A stretch of 64,000 nucleotides of DNA from Streptomyces sp. XM4193 (GTDB taxonomy: Bacteria; Actinomycetota; Actinomycetes; Streptomycetales; Streptomycetaceae): positions 1 to 64,000 of the forward strand of contig NZ_JALLGK010000007.1 of assembly GCF_023072595.1 (NCBI RefSeq). Direction: 5' to 3'. The notes under the pieces are model-generated. The model was not told where the DNA came from, made no database searches, and saw only the letters and a list, made by a program, of their open reading frames with translations. Both the position numbers and the translations under genes were made by a program. Below are positions 1-8,475 of the stretch, one piece after another. Every line of letters starts with the position of its first letter. The stretch's first letter is position 1.

Positions 1-117
1 CGACGCACGGGCCTACGGCCCGTTGCATGCGAATTACTCCGTAATTCGCATGTGCAGGCACTCCGTGCCTGCACGGAATTCCTCCGGAATTCCAGAACAA
101 TTCCTCCGGAATTGTTC
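1..117. other. Telomere-type array of five perfect triloop hairpins
   Basis: Seen: five consecutive perfect inverted repeats, nearly abutting, at 7-23 (7-bp arms, loop TAC), 26-52 (12-bp arms, TCC), 52-74 (10-bp arms, TCC), 75-93 (8-bp arms, TCC) and 95-117 (10-bp arms, TCC). On the complementary strand the loops read GTA or GGA, the GNA type that closes with a sheared G:A pair. Known: ends of linear Streptomyces replicons carry closely packed palindromes, and the 3-prime overhang folds into such hairpins, which are bound by Tap and Tpg. Inferred: this is the terminus of a linear replicon. The tap-tpg pair immediately inward supports it. The sequence is not the common CCCGCGGAGCGGG archetype as I remember it. 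Base 1 may or may not be the exact end. Confidence 0.8.
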
Positions 118-837
118 ACACATCGCTGACGCCGATAATCGCTAACCTTGGTGGCAAGCTACCCGTTGTGGTCTAAAAGCAGCTTCCTAAAGGAAGGTTG
201 GCCTCCGTGCACGTCCAGCAAGACTGACACCGTGAAGGGGAGCAAACCACTACCAAAAACCAAGCCAAAGCCCTCACCAAGGGCACCTGAATCACTCCCC
301 AGAAAGCGAATCAAACTACGCTAAAGAGCGTAGAATTCCTACTCGAAATGCAATTAATAACCCCCATAAAACAAAACTCCTAAACGAAAACTAAACCACC
401 CACAAACCCTTGCCTCGAAAACACCAACCCCTCACTCCCCCACTACCCGTCACCGCACCGCACCGCCACCCACGCCGTCCCCACCCGGGCCCGGTCATCA
501 CACTCACGAAGGAACCCACCACGCTCATCGCCACCACGCGGACCACAGTCGCCGACGTCACGGCGGAAGTCCGGCGTCCGCCTTGCAGGCTCGAACCCCC
601 GTCCCCTCCACCGCAGAACTCGCCACCCCCTCCAGGCCGTTGACAACCAAACTGCGCCCCTCACCCCAACAGACATCCAGCTCCACCCCACACCACCACC
701 CACCCCACACCACCGCCCCAACAATCAACGCCCCCAACACCACCACCACTCAACACAGTTCACGATCCCGACCAAAGCTGTCCACCCGCCTGGCCCTACC
801 GCCTGCGCCGCCGCCTACCCCTCCCAGGGGCAGCCTT
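118..837. other. Telomere-proximal non-coding region with strong C/A strand bias
   Basis: About 720 bases hold no credible gene. The first 300 are much less GC-rich than the rest of the window and contain short palindromes at 183-196 (CTTCCT-AA-AGGAAG) and 316-333 (CTACGC arms). From about 340 to 800 the + strand is made almost entirely of C and A with very few G. Short open frames on both strands are low-complexity Pro/Thr/His or Gly/Trp strings with no start signals, so I do not call them. In a linear Streptomyces replicon this would be the subtelomeric stretch filled in after protein-primed end patching. That role is inferred from position only. Confidence 0.55.
818..830 (-). terminator. 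Small hairpin just downstream of tpg
   Basis: A perfect 5-bp stem (CCCCT / AGGGG) with a CCC loop starts 7 bases beyond the tpg stop codon on the minus strand. It has no T tract. It could act as a weak terminator or mRNA end-stabiliser; only the structure and position support it. Confidence 0.3.
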
Positions 838-1419
838 TCAGGCGTTCCAGCCCACGGAGGCAACATGCGTGTACGAGTCGTAGTCGCTGCCAAGGCCCGT
901 GATTGCTTCGTCCCAGATCGCTCCCAGGTCCTCGATGTCGTCCGCCACCCAGGCGTCAACTGCCGCGTCCCAGATGTGAGGACGGAGGGTGATGCGGCGA
1001 ACCTGGAGGTCCCGGCGGTACTTTCCGGGCACTTCTCGCTGATCGACGGGGTCGATCTCAACTCGGGTGCCGCCACCGCGCGAGAGGCGTCGCTTCAGCT
1101 CGGCGACTACGCGCTGGCGCCGCAACGCCCAGTAGGCAGCGTCGAGTTTGGAACGGTTGGCAGGGGAGGGTGAGCGTTCTTCGGCCAGCCAGGCATAAAG
1201 GGTGCGCCGTGTGACGGAAATGCCTGCCTGGTCCATCGCGGTGTAGCCGGCAGAGGAGGCGGTGAGGTAGCGCAGCCGGGCTGCGATGCCTCGTGGAGTG
1301 TCGGGCGGGGAGCTGATGCCCGTGACCATGCCGTCCAGACCGAGAGCGAGTGCGGTGCCACCGGGGATGCCGTCGGCGCCGTGCTCGCCGAGGCGGCGCC
1401 AGCGGTAGTCCTGAGCCAT
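838..1419 (-). CDS. tpg: Telomere terminal protein (Tpg-like)
   Basis: A 193-residue basic protein, close to the 184-185 residues of known Streptomyces Tpg. Tpg is covalently attached to the 5-prime DNA ends and primes end patching through a Thr side chain. Seen: a helix-turn-helix-like segment at about 56-80 (...AGISVTRRTLYAWL), a basic helix (RRQRVVAELKRRL) and then GGGTRVEIDP with Thr118, which resembles the GG-Thr stretch I recall near the priming Thr of S. coelicolor Tpg. Its ATG overlaps the tap stop (TGATG), so the pair is translationally coupled, as in classical tap-tpg operons. It is transcribed toward the replicon end. Sequence similarity to archetypal Tpg is low, so it belongs to a divergent type. 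The call rests on motif layout, size, gene order and adjacency to the hairpin array. Alternative: a DNA-binding regulator of unknown role. Confidence 0.72.
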   Translation of the reverse strand: MAQDYRWRRLGEHGADGIPGGTALALGLDGMVTGISSPPDTPRGIAARLRYLTASSAGYTAMDQAGISVTRRTLYAWLAEERSPSPANRSKLDAAYWALRRQRVVAELKRRLSRGGGTRVEIDPVDQREVPGKYRRDLQVRRITLRPHIWDAAVDAWVADDIEDLGAIWDEAITGLGSDYDSYTHVASVGWNA

Positions 1420-2861
1420 CAGGCCGTCTCCTTGACCGTGTAGTCCACCGGGTGGCCCTCGCGGTCGTGCTTGATCTTCATGTCTCCCAGCCCGCGTCCT
1501 TCGTTGAACGCCTGCCGCCAGTCGCCGGCGACGTGCAGTTCGTCGGTGCCGAGTACGGCGACGACGCCCAGGCCTGCTTCGTGGGCTTTGTGGGCGCGGT
1601 TCCAGAGGTTGGCGAACGCCTGGGAGCGGATGAGATGGGTCCAGTCGGGCCGTACGATCTCTCGGTTGTGGACGCTCTCGCCGAGAGTGGAGACGAACTT
1701 GGAGTACATCGCCTTGATGTACTCCAACTTGACGTCGTTGTCGGCCTCCAGGGCTTCGGTTCGGGCGTCGGCGAGTGTGGCGCGCAACTGCTTGAGGAGG
1801 CCCTCGGAGGAACCGGAGGTCCACGACTCGTGGATGGTGGGCGCTTCGAGCAGTCCGTGCTTCGGGCCGGCCAGGCGCAGCAGGAGCCGCAGCGTCGGCT
1901 CTCCGATCCACAGCGGTCCGGGTTCCTCGCGGTTGCCGAGCGGGTGGGGCAGGTCGGGGTGGAACCAGGCGGGCGGGTCGATCAGGTAGAACCCGGCGCG
2001 CTTGGGGTCCCTCGTGCCGTCGGCAGAGTGCTCCAGGCGGCCGATGGGCAGGTGGGTGGTGAACGCGGCCAGGTAGGCGGCGTTCACGTCGAGAGCGGTG
2101 ACGTGGAAGGGCCCGTCGGGGCTGCGGCGCAGCTGGGGATGACGCCAGGACGGGCGGGCTTCCCAGATCAGGTCCGGGTCGTTCTTGGTGGGGCGCTGGA
2201 GGATGGCCGGCAGGCGGGGGTAGGCGGTGTGCTCGTACCGGGCCTGCTTCCGGGTGTGGTGGAAGAGGGCCATGACGTCGGGGATGGCCCTCTTGACGAG
2301 TGCTTGTGCGGCGGCGTCCTGATCGCCGGCGGCACGGGCCAGCTCGGTCTCGATCGTGTCGTCGATGTGTGCGGCCAGTTCGCTGCGCGCTTGCTCGGCG
2401 CTGGTCGTTCGGCGAGCGGCGTGGTGCCTGTGGTGGGCGGTTCGGGCCTGGCGTGCGGCCGGGCTTTCCGCGGTCACGGTCGGCGTGGGTGCCTGCGCGG
2501 TCTGCCGGCGGGGCGGGGCGACGGGCGGCGGAGCGGAGGCCGTGTCGGCGGGGCCCTGTGCGGCGGCCTCGGCGGCGGCGTCCCGGTGTGGTGACGCGGG
2601 GGGCGGGTGGATCTCGGCGAGGCCGCTCAGCAGCCGTGCGTAGCGGGTGCGTTGGTCGCCCCGCGGCTCGTTTCCGCCTTCGGTCCGTGGTTTCTCCCAG
2701 CTGGACACCGCGGCCCTGGTGACGCCCACCGCCGCGCCGATCTGCTCGAGGCTGAAGCCGGCGGCCTTGCGCAGTCGTACGCGCTCCTCGTGCGGGGGGA
2801 TGGAGGCTTCGAGGCGGGCCTGTGCGAGGAGTTGGGCCACGGAATCATTCGCGTCACTCAC
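1419..2861 (-). CDS. tap: Telomere-associated protein (Tap-like), HTH plus polymerase-like C-terminal half
   Basis: 480 residues from the GTG at 2861, which has GGAGGG directly upstream. Tap binds telomere palindromes and recruits Tpg for end replication. Seen: an XRE-type helix-turn-helix at about 27-58 (SLEQIGAAVGVTRAAVSSWEK), an Ala/Pro-rich linker, then a conserved-looking half with DVNAAYLAAF (Asp258), YIKAMYSKF (Lys383) and GTDELHVAG (Asp440). Order and spacing of these three motifs recall motifs A, B and C of protein-primed family B DNA polymerases; that reading is my inference. It is shorter than the 739 residues I recall for S. coelicolor Tap. It is coupled to tpg by a TGATG overlap. 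A 14-bp perfect inverted repeat sits 20 bases upstream of the start and may be its operator. The start could lie further upstream, since the frame stays open to 3047, but the inverted repeat argues against that. Confidence 0.72.
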   Translation of the reverse strand: MSDANDSVAQLLAQARLEASIPPHEERVRLRKAAGFSLEQIGAAVGVTRAAVSSWEKPRTEGGNEPRGDQRTRYARLLSGLAEIHPPPASPHRDAAAEAAAQGPADTASAPPPVAPPRRQTAQAPTPTVTAESPAARQARTAHHRHHAARRTTSAEQARSELAAHIDDTIETELARAAGDQDAAAQALVKRAIPDVMALFHHTRKQARYEHTAYPRLPAILQRPTKNDPDLIWEARPSWRHPQLRRSPDGPFHVTALDVNAAYLAAFTTHLPIGRLEHSADGTRDPKRAGFYLIDPPAWFHPDLPHPLGNREEPGPLWIGEPTLRLLLRLAGPKHGLLEAPTIHESWTSGSSEGLLKQLRATLADARTEALEADNDVKLEYIKAMYSKFVSTLGESVHNREIVRPDWTHLIRSQAFANLWNRAHKAHEAGLGVVAVLGTDELHVAGDWRQAFNEGRGLGDMKIKHDREGHPVDYTVKETA

Positions 2862-2874
2862 CCCTCCAACTATA

Positions 2875-2920
2875 CGTTCGCGGTGAGTGGGTTCGATGAA
2901 CCCACTCACCGTTGGAACGT
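2875..2920. promoter_or_regulatory. Long inverted repeat upstream of tap
   Basis: A perfect repeat with 14-bp arms (CGGTGAGTGGGTTC) and a 3-base GAT loop occupies 2881-2911. It is flanked by further complementary ends ACGTTC/GAACGT at about 2874-2920. It lies 20 bases upstream of the tap start, where an operator or promoter would be. The neighbouring HTH protein Tap is the obvious candidate ligand, giving autoregulation. The triloop architecture also echoes the terminal hairpins, so it could instead be a relic telomere palindrome. Confidence 0.55.
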
Positions 2921-3104
2921 GGCCTCGACAAGGGGTGCTGTGCTGGTCAGCGGCGAGGTGAGGGCTGCCGTCATCGCCTCGGTCGGAGTGTGCGTCAGCG
3001 GTGCGGCGATCGGGCGCGGTGGCGCTCACGGCTTGGGCAGTGAGCACTTCGGGGTGCGGTCACCGTGTCGTTCGCTCTTTGTCGGTGCGGCGGTTCGGAA
3101 AGGG

Positions 3105-4070
3105 TCAGGCCGGGACGGGCCTGTTGTCGAAGCTTTCCACGGGGTGGCAGAAGTCGAGGTCGTGCCATTGGCCTTCGGAGCAGAACCGGGCCACCAGTTC
3201 GGCGAATTCCGCGACTCGTTCCACGGGGGCGAGGTGGTCGGCCTCGCGGATCGTCGTGAAGTGCGCGAGAGGAAGGCCGGCGGCGAGCGCACGGGATTCT
3301 TCGGGCGGGGTGAGGATGTCGTGTTCGCCGGTGACGACGAGGGTCGGTACGGGTGGCATCGGTTCGGTTCGGTACCAGTCGTGGGCGACGAGTCGCTCGT
3401 TGTGCTCCACCCATTTGGTCAGGCCGTCTTCGTCCATGTCGAGGAATTCGCGGCGCAGGAATCGTGCCACGGCCGAGAGGCGTCGTACGTGTTCGGCGCC
3501 GGAGGCTGCGGTGAAGCGGGTGACCAATTCATCGGCGATATCGGTCAGTTGACCGGTCTTCACCTGTTCGCGCCACCGGTCGACGACTTCGGCGTAGTCG
3601 CGGGGAAGTTGGCGTGCCATTCCGACCAGTAGCAGTCGGCCGATGAGCGAGGGGTGCTGCTGGGCGAGGCGCATGGCAATGGCTCCCCCGAAACATGCTC
3701 CGACGAGATTGACGCGTGGCATTTCGAGTGAGGCAAGCATGTGGTGGACCGCGGCGGCCAGGAAGTCCATGCCGTGTTCGACGGGGAGGAAATCGGAGTC
3801 GCCGTATCCCGGGAGGTCGACGGTGACGACGCAGGCGATCTCTGCCAGCCGGCGTTCGTGCCGCACCCAGGAGTTGCGGTCCTGCGAGGAGCCTCCGAGG
3901 ATCACCAGCGGTTCGGTTGTGGGGTGTTCGGGCTGCGCCACGCGGCAGGTGAAGCGGTATCCCCGGTAGCGCAGTTCCCGCTCGGTGACGCGGGGTTCGC
4001 TCCGCGCGTGGGGCACCCGGGGTGTGACCGGGTCTGTGTCGGGACTCGAGAAAGACGGGCGTTCCGGCAC
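3105..4070 (-). CDS. Alpha/beta hydrolase with Cys at the nucleophile elbow
   Basis: 321 residues from a GTG at 4070 with AGGAG seven bases upstream. Seen: an oxyanion segment (ILGGSSQDRNSW), a nucleophile elbow VGACFGG with Cys126 where Ser is usual, an acid residue in GEHDILTPP and a catalytic-type His in ADHLAPVE. Known: alpha/beta-fold hydrolases cleave esters, lactones, epoxides or C-C bonds; Cys nucleophiles occur in dienelactone hydrolases. Substrate unknown. It lies upstream of tap on the same strand, separated by 243 bases with the inverted repeat between, so it is probably a separate transcript. As the first metabolic gene inside the telomere it may mark the junction between telomeric and chromosomal DNA. 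Confidence 0.7.
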   Translation of the reverse strand: MPERPSFSSPDTDPVTPRVPHARSEPRVTERELRYRGYRFTCRVAQPEHPTTEPLVILGGSSQDRNSWVRHERRLAEIACVVTVDLPGYGDSDFLPVEHGMDFLAAAVHHMLASLEMPRVNLVGACFGGAIAMRLAQQHPSLIGRLLLVGMARQLPRDYAEVVDRWREQVKTGQLTDIADELVTRFTAASGAEHVRRLSAVARFLRREFLDMDEDGLTKWVEHNERLVAHDWYRTEPMPPVPTLVVTGEHDILTPPEESRALAAGLPLAHFTTIREADHLAPVERVAEFAELVARFCSEGQWHDLDFCHPVESFDNRPVPA

Positions 4071-4301
4071 TGCGCTACTCCTGACGGACGTGAATCGGCG
4101 AACTACGAGGTGTAGCACCGCAGATGGCGTCGCGGAGCGTTTCCCACTCCATTGAGGGCGAGCCTCTGGAGGCCGTCCGACAATGCTTGCGAACGATCTC
4201 GGGTCGGCTCTGCGGGAAACGAACACAGCGCTGATCCGGATTCAAGTGAATCGAACAGTTCGGAGTGGTCGAGGTTTGTTCGAGAACGGGTGACGGCGCG
4301 T

Positions 4302-4349
4302 GCGAGAGGCCGCGCTCCCGTGTTTGTCGTCGGGTGCGCGGCCTCTCGC
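4302..4349 (-). terminator. Strong hairpin downstream of acyl-CoA dehydrogenase
   Basis: Perfect 14-bp GC-rich arms (GCGAGAGGCCGCGC and its complement) enclose a 20-base loop, starting 23 bases beyond the dehydrogenase stop on the minus strand. This is typical of Streptomyces hairpin terminators without a U tract. The remainder of the 300-base gap between 4070 and 4372 shows nothing I recognise beyond the upstream region of the hydrolase. Confidence 0.6.
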
Positions 4350-4371
4350 TACGGCTTGGGGTGTGCTGCGG

Positions 4372-5589
<1,218 letters not shown>

Positions 5590-5608
5590 CTTGCGCCTCC
5601 ACGTATTT

Positions 5609-5637
5609 GTTACTAGCGGTAACCGCAGTTTGTTACC
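5609..5637. promoter_or_regulatory. TetR-type operator between acyl-CoA dehydrogenase and its regulator
   Basis: GTTACTAGCGGTAAC (5609-5623, 5-bp arms) overlaps a second arrangement, GGTAAC at 5618-5623 with GTTACC at 5632-5637. Sites of TTAC-N5-GTAA type are used by TetR regulators of acyl-CoA metabolism in actinobacteria. Position between the divergent dehydrogenase and tetR genes supports an operator serving both. Confidence 0.65.
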
Positions 5638-5759
5638 CATCAGTATCGGCTGTCAACTCCTCCGTCCGTCTTCCTCCGAAACCCCGAGTCGAGGCCCCGG
5701 CCGACCCACGGGTGTTACGTTTCCGAACCGTGGAACTGCACAGGCCGAAGGGACACGGA

Positions 5760-6473
5760 ATGGAAACCCGCCAGCGAGCGGCTCAGCGGGACGCGGCACA
5801 GAACAGACGGCAGGAGCTGCTGGAGGCCGCCGACCGGGTCGTGCTGCGGGACGGCCCGAGTGCGTCGATGAACGCCATCGCGGCCGAGGCCGGGATCACC
5901 AAGCCCATTCTCTACCGGCACTTCGGCGACAAGAGCGGCCTCTACCGGGCTCTCGCCGAACGGCACACCGACGCCCTGCTGGTGGCGCTGCGCGCGGCGC
6001 TGGACGCCCCCTCGGACCGGCGTGAACGCCTGGCCTCGACGATCGACACCTATCTGGCCAGGATCGAGGCGCGTCCGCAGGTCTACCGTTTTCTGATGCA
6101 CCCGGCCGAGAGCGAGCAGGGTTTCGACTCGGGACGGCACACCGCTCCGTTGCTGCGCAGGCTGGGCGAGGAGCTGGGGAAGTTCGTCGAGGACCGGCTG
6201 GAGCTCGGGCCGGGCAGCGAGCAGCGCGCACGGGTCTGGGGGCACGGCATCGTGGGGATGATGCACGCGGCCGGGGACTGGTGGCTGGGCGAACGGCCCT
6301 GCCCGCGCGAGCAGTTGGTGGCACACCTGGTCGACCTGCTGTGGGGCACGCTCGCGACCGCCGAGGACCGGCCCCGTACGGCGCGGACGGAGCCGGCGGG
6401 GGTCGGCCCTGTGGAGGGCGGCGCGAAGGGCAGCGCGAGCGATCGGAGCAGCGGGGAGCGGTCGCGGGCCTGA
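5760..6473 (+). CDS. TetR-family regulator of the adjacent acyl-CoA dehydrogenase
   Basis: 237 residues from the ATG at 5760. Seen: an N-terminal TetR helix-turn-helix (AIAAEAGITKPILYRHFGDKSGLYRAL) at about residues 38-66, followed by an all-helical ligand domain and a disordered Arg/Ser/Gly-rich tail of about 35 residues. The divergent dehydrogenase and the shared GTTAC palindrome suggest it represses that gene and possibly itself, with an acyl-CoA as likely effector by analogy. Its stop lies 16 bases from the end of the convergent def gene. Confidence 0.88.
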   Translation: METRQRAAQRDAAQNRRQELLEAADRVVLRDGPSASMNAIAAEAGITKPILYRHFGDKSGLYRALAERHTDALLVALRAALDAPSDRRERLASTIDTYLARIEARPQVYRFLMHPAESEQGFDSGRHTAPLLRRLGEELGKFVEDRLELGPGSEQRARVWGHGIVGMMHAAGDWWLGERPCPREQLVAHLVDLLWGTLATAEDRPRTARTEPAGVGPVEGGAKGSASDRSSGERSRA

Positions 6474-6489
6474 CGGGGTCGGGCCTTGC

Positions 6490-7080
6490 TCAAGTGGCTG
6501 CGGGTGGCGGCGAGTCGGGGCTGGGGTCGCGCAGCGGCATGCGCTCGACGGCGCCGGCCCAGTCCGCTCGCGCTGCCGCGCGCAGCAGTCGGCGACGGCG
6601 CAGCGCGCCGAGACGGTCGGCGTAGACGAGGCCTTCCAGATGGTCGTACTCGTGCTGGAGGCAGCGTGCGAAGAAGCCCTCGCCCTCGACGGTGACGGGG
6701 CTGCCGTCGCTGCGCACGCCCTCGATACGGGCGTAGGCGGCGCGTGCGGTGCGTGCCTCGAGTCCGGGCAGCGACAGGCACCCTTCGGGGCCGGTGATGT
6801 CGCCGTACTCCAGGGCTGCCAGATGGGGGTTGACGAGGTGTCCGCGCTGCTGGACGTCCTCGTCGTCGGGGCAGTCGTAGACGAACACCCGGGCGGGGAC
6901 TCCGACTTGGTTGGCGGCGAGGCCGACGCCGTCGGCCGCGTACATGGTGGCGAACATGTCCGCGATCAGCTGCTCCAGCCCGGGCCCGAACTCCGTCACC
7001 TCCTGGCACGGCGTGTGCAGCACGGGGGCACGGAACAGACTGACCGGCCGTACCGCCCCGGCGGGTTCACCTTCTCGCAT
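6490..7080 (-). CDS. def: Peptide deformylase
   Basis: 196 residues from the ATG at 7080. Removes the formyl group from the N-terminal Met of nascent proteins, using a metal ion at the ribosome exit. All three family motifs are present: GVGLAANQVG (motif 1), EGCLSLPG with the metal-binding Cys (motif 2) and QHEYDHLEG with the two metal His and the catalytic Glu (motif 3). The C-terminus carries a Pro/Asp-rich tail. Streptomyces genomes carry several def paralogues, so this copy need not be the main one. It is convergent with the TetR gene and divergent from murT. Confidence 0.93.
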   Translation of the reverse strand: MREGEPAGAVRPVSLFRAPVLHTPCQEVTEFGPGLEQLIADMFATMYAADGVGLAANQVGVPARVFVYDCPDDEDVQQRGHLVNPHLAALEYGDITGPEGCLSLPGLEARTARAAYARIEGVRSDGSPVTVEGEGFFARCLQHEYDHLEGLVYADRLGALRRRRLLRAAARADWAGAVERMPLRDPSPDSPPPAAT

Positions 7081-7211
7081 GACGCTCAGACTACGGCCCG
7101 CCACCGACGGTCGCGGGCGGGGTGCGGGGCGCTGCTGTGGTGCGGTTCGGGAGTGGGCGGCATATCTCGATAGGCTGCGGCATGAGCGAAGCGCAAGGAG
7201 GACCAAGGACG

Positions 7212-8453
7212 ATGACAGGTAATTCGGACCCGCTGTCGCCGCGCGCCAAACTGGCCGTGACGGCGGGCAGGGCTGCGGCGGCGGTGTCCCGAGCCGCGGG
7301 CCGCGGCAGTGGATCGGTGATCGGCGGCCGGGTGGCGCTGAAACTCGATCCCGACCTGTTGGCCCGGTTGGCGTCGCACCTGGACGTCGTCCTGGTTTCC
7401 GCGACCAACGGCAAGACGACCACCACGCGGCTCATCGCCGAGGCGCTGCGGGCCACCGGCGAAGAGGTCGTCTCCAACGCGCTGGGCGCCAACATGCCCG
7501 CCGGTATCACCTCCGCGCTCGCCGGGGGTTCGCGGGCGCGGTACGGCGTGATCGAGGTTGACGAGAAGTACCTGGCCGGGGTCGCGCGTGATGTGACGCC
7601 GAAGGCGATCGCGCTGCTGAACCTTTCGCGGGACCAGTTGGACCGGGCCGGTGAGACGAGGATGCTGGCCGAGCACTGGCGGGAGAGTCTGGCCGGTTCC
7701 AAGGCGCTGATCATCGCGAACGCGGACGATCCGCTGGTGGTGTGGGCCGCTTCGTCCTCGCAAAACGTCGTATGGGTCGCGGCGGGCCAGGAGTGGAAGG
7801 ACGACGCCTGGTCCTGCCCGGCGTGCGGCGGTGTGATGCAGCGCCCGGGCGACGACTGGATGTGCGGCGAGTGCGGGTTCCGGCGTCCGACGCCGACGTG
7901 GGCGCTCTCGGGCGACCACGTCCTGGACCCGCACGGCGCCGCGTGGCCGATCCGGCTGCAGCTGCCCGGCCGTGCCAACCGTGCGAACGCCACGACCTCG
8001 GCGGCGGTCGCCGCTGCGTTCGGGGTGCCGCCGCAGGTGGCGCTGGAGCGGATGTACGAGGTGGCGGCGGTTGCCGGCCGGTACGACACGGTGACCTACC
8101 AGGAGCGTCAGATCCGGCTGCTGCTGGCGAAGAACCCGGCCGGTTGGCTGGAGACGTTCTCGCTGATCGACCCGCCGCCGGCTCCGGTCATCCTGGCGGT
8201 CAACGCCCGTGGCGCGGACGGCACCGACACGTCCTGGCTGTGGGACGTGGACTACTCGCGTCTGGCCGGGCATCCGATCTGTGTGCTCGGTGACCGCAGA
8301 CTGGACCTCGCGGTGCGTCTGGAGGTCGCGGGCGTGGACTTCCAGGTCTTCGAGCGTCTGGACGACGCGCTTCGGGCGCTGCCGCCGGGCCGGATCGAGG
8401 CCATCGCGAACTACACCGCATTCCAGGACCTGCGCCGCGTCGTCGGCAACTGA
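7212..8453 (+). CDS. murT: MurT, lipid II isoglutaminyl synthase ligase subunit
   Basis: 413 residues from the ATG at 7212 with AAGGAGG at 7195-7201. With GatD it amidates the alpha-carboxyl of D-Glu in lipid II. Seen: a Mur-ligase central domain with P-loop SATNGKTTTTR (about 62-72), a four-Cys zinc ribbon inserted in that domain (Cys202, Cys205, Cys218, Cys221) and a C-terminal DUF1727 domain with the DGTDTSWLWDVDY segment containing the conserved Asp. This is the domain order of characterised MurT. gatD follows 22 bases later, so the two subunits are co-transcribed, and a strong terminator follows gatD. An upstream ATG at 7182 lacks a Shine-Dalgarno sequence. Confidence 0.93.
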   Translation: MTGNSDPLSPRAKLAVTAGRAAAAVSRAAGRGSGSVIGGRVALKLDPDLLARLASHLDVVLVSATNGKTTTTRLIAEALRATGEEVVSNALGANMPAGITSALAGGSRARYGVIEVDEKYLAGVARDVTPKAIALLNLSRDQLDRAGETRMLAEHWRESLAGSKALIIANADDPLVVWAASSSQNVVWVAAGQEWKDDAWSCPACGGVMQRPGDDWMCGECGFRRPTPTWALSGDHVLDPHGAAWPIRLQLPGRANRANATTSAAVAAAFGVPPQVALERMYEVAAVAGRYDTVTYQERQIRLLLAKNPAGWLETFSLIDPPPAPVILAVNARGADGTDTSWLWDVDYSRLAGHPICVLGDRRLDLAVRLEVAGVDFQVFERLDDALRALPPGRIEAIANYTAFQDLRRVVGN

Positions 8454-8475
8454 CCGGCTGAAGGGTGACCAATTC

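Noticed and set aside
118..300. Possible structured RNA in the less GC-rich subtelomeric stretch
   Set aside because: Only short isolated palindromes; no match to tmRNA, RNase P, 6S or riboswitch signatures that I know.
571..605. A GGTTCGAG-like string on the minus strand, resembling a tRNA T-arm
   Set aside because: Flanking bases do not pair into a T stem or acceptor stem and no anticodon arm follows, so it is not a tRNA or a convincing att site.
583..1173. Open frame across the subtelomere into the 3-prime end of tpg
   Set aside because: First half is Pro/Thr/His repeats from C/A-biased DNA; second half is antisense to tpg.
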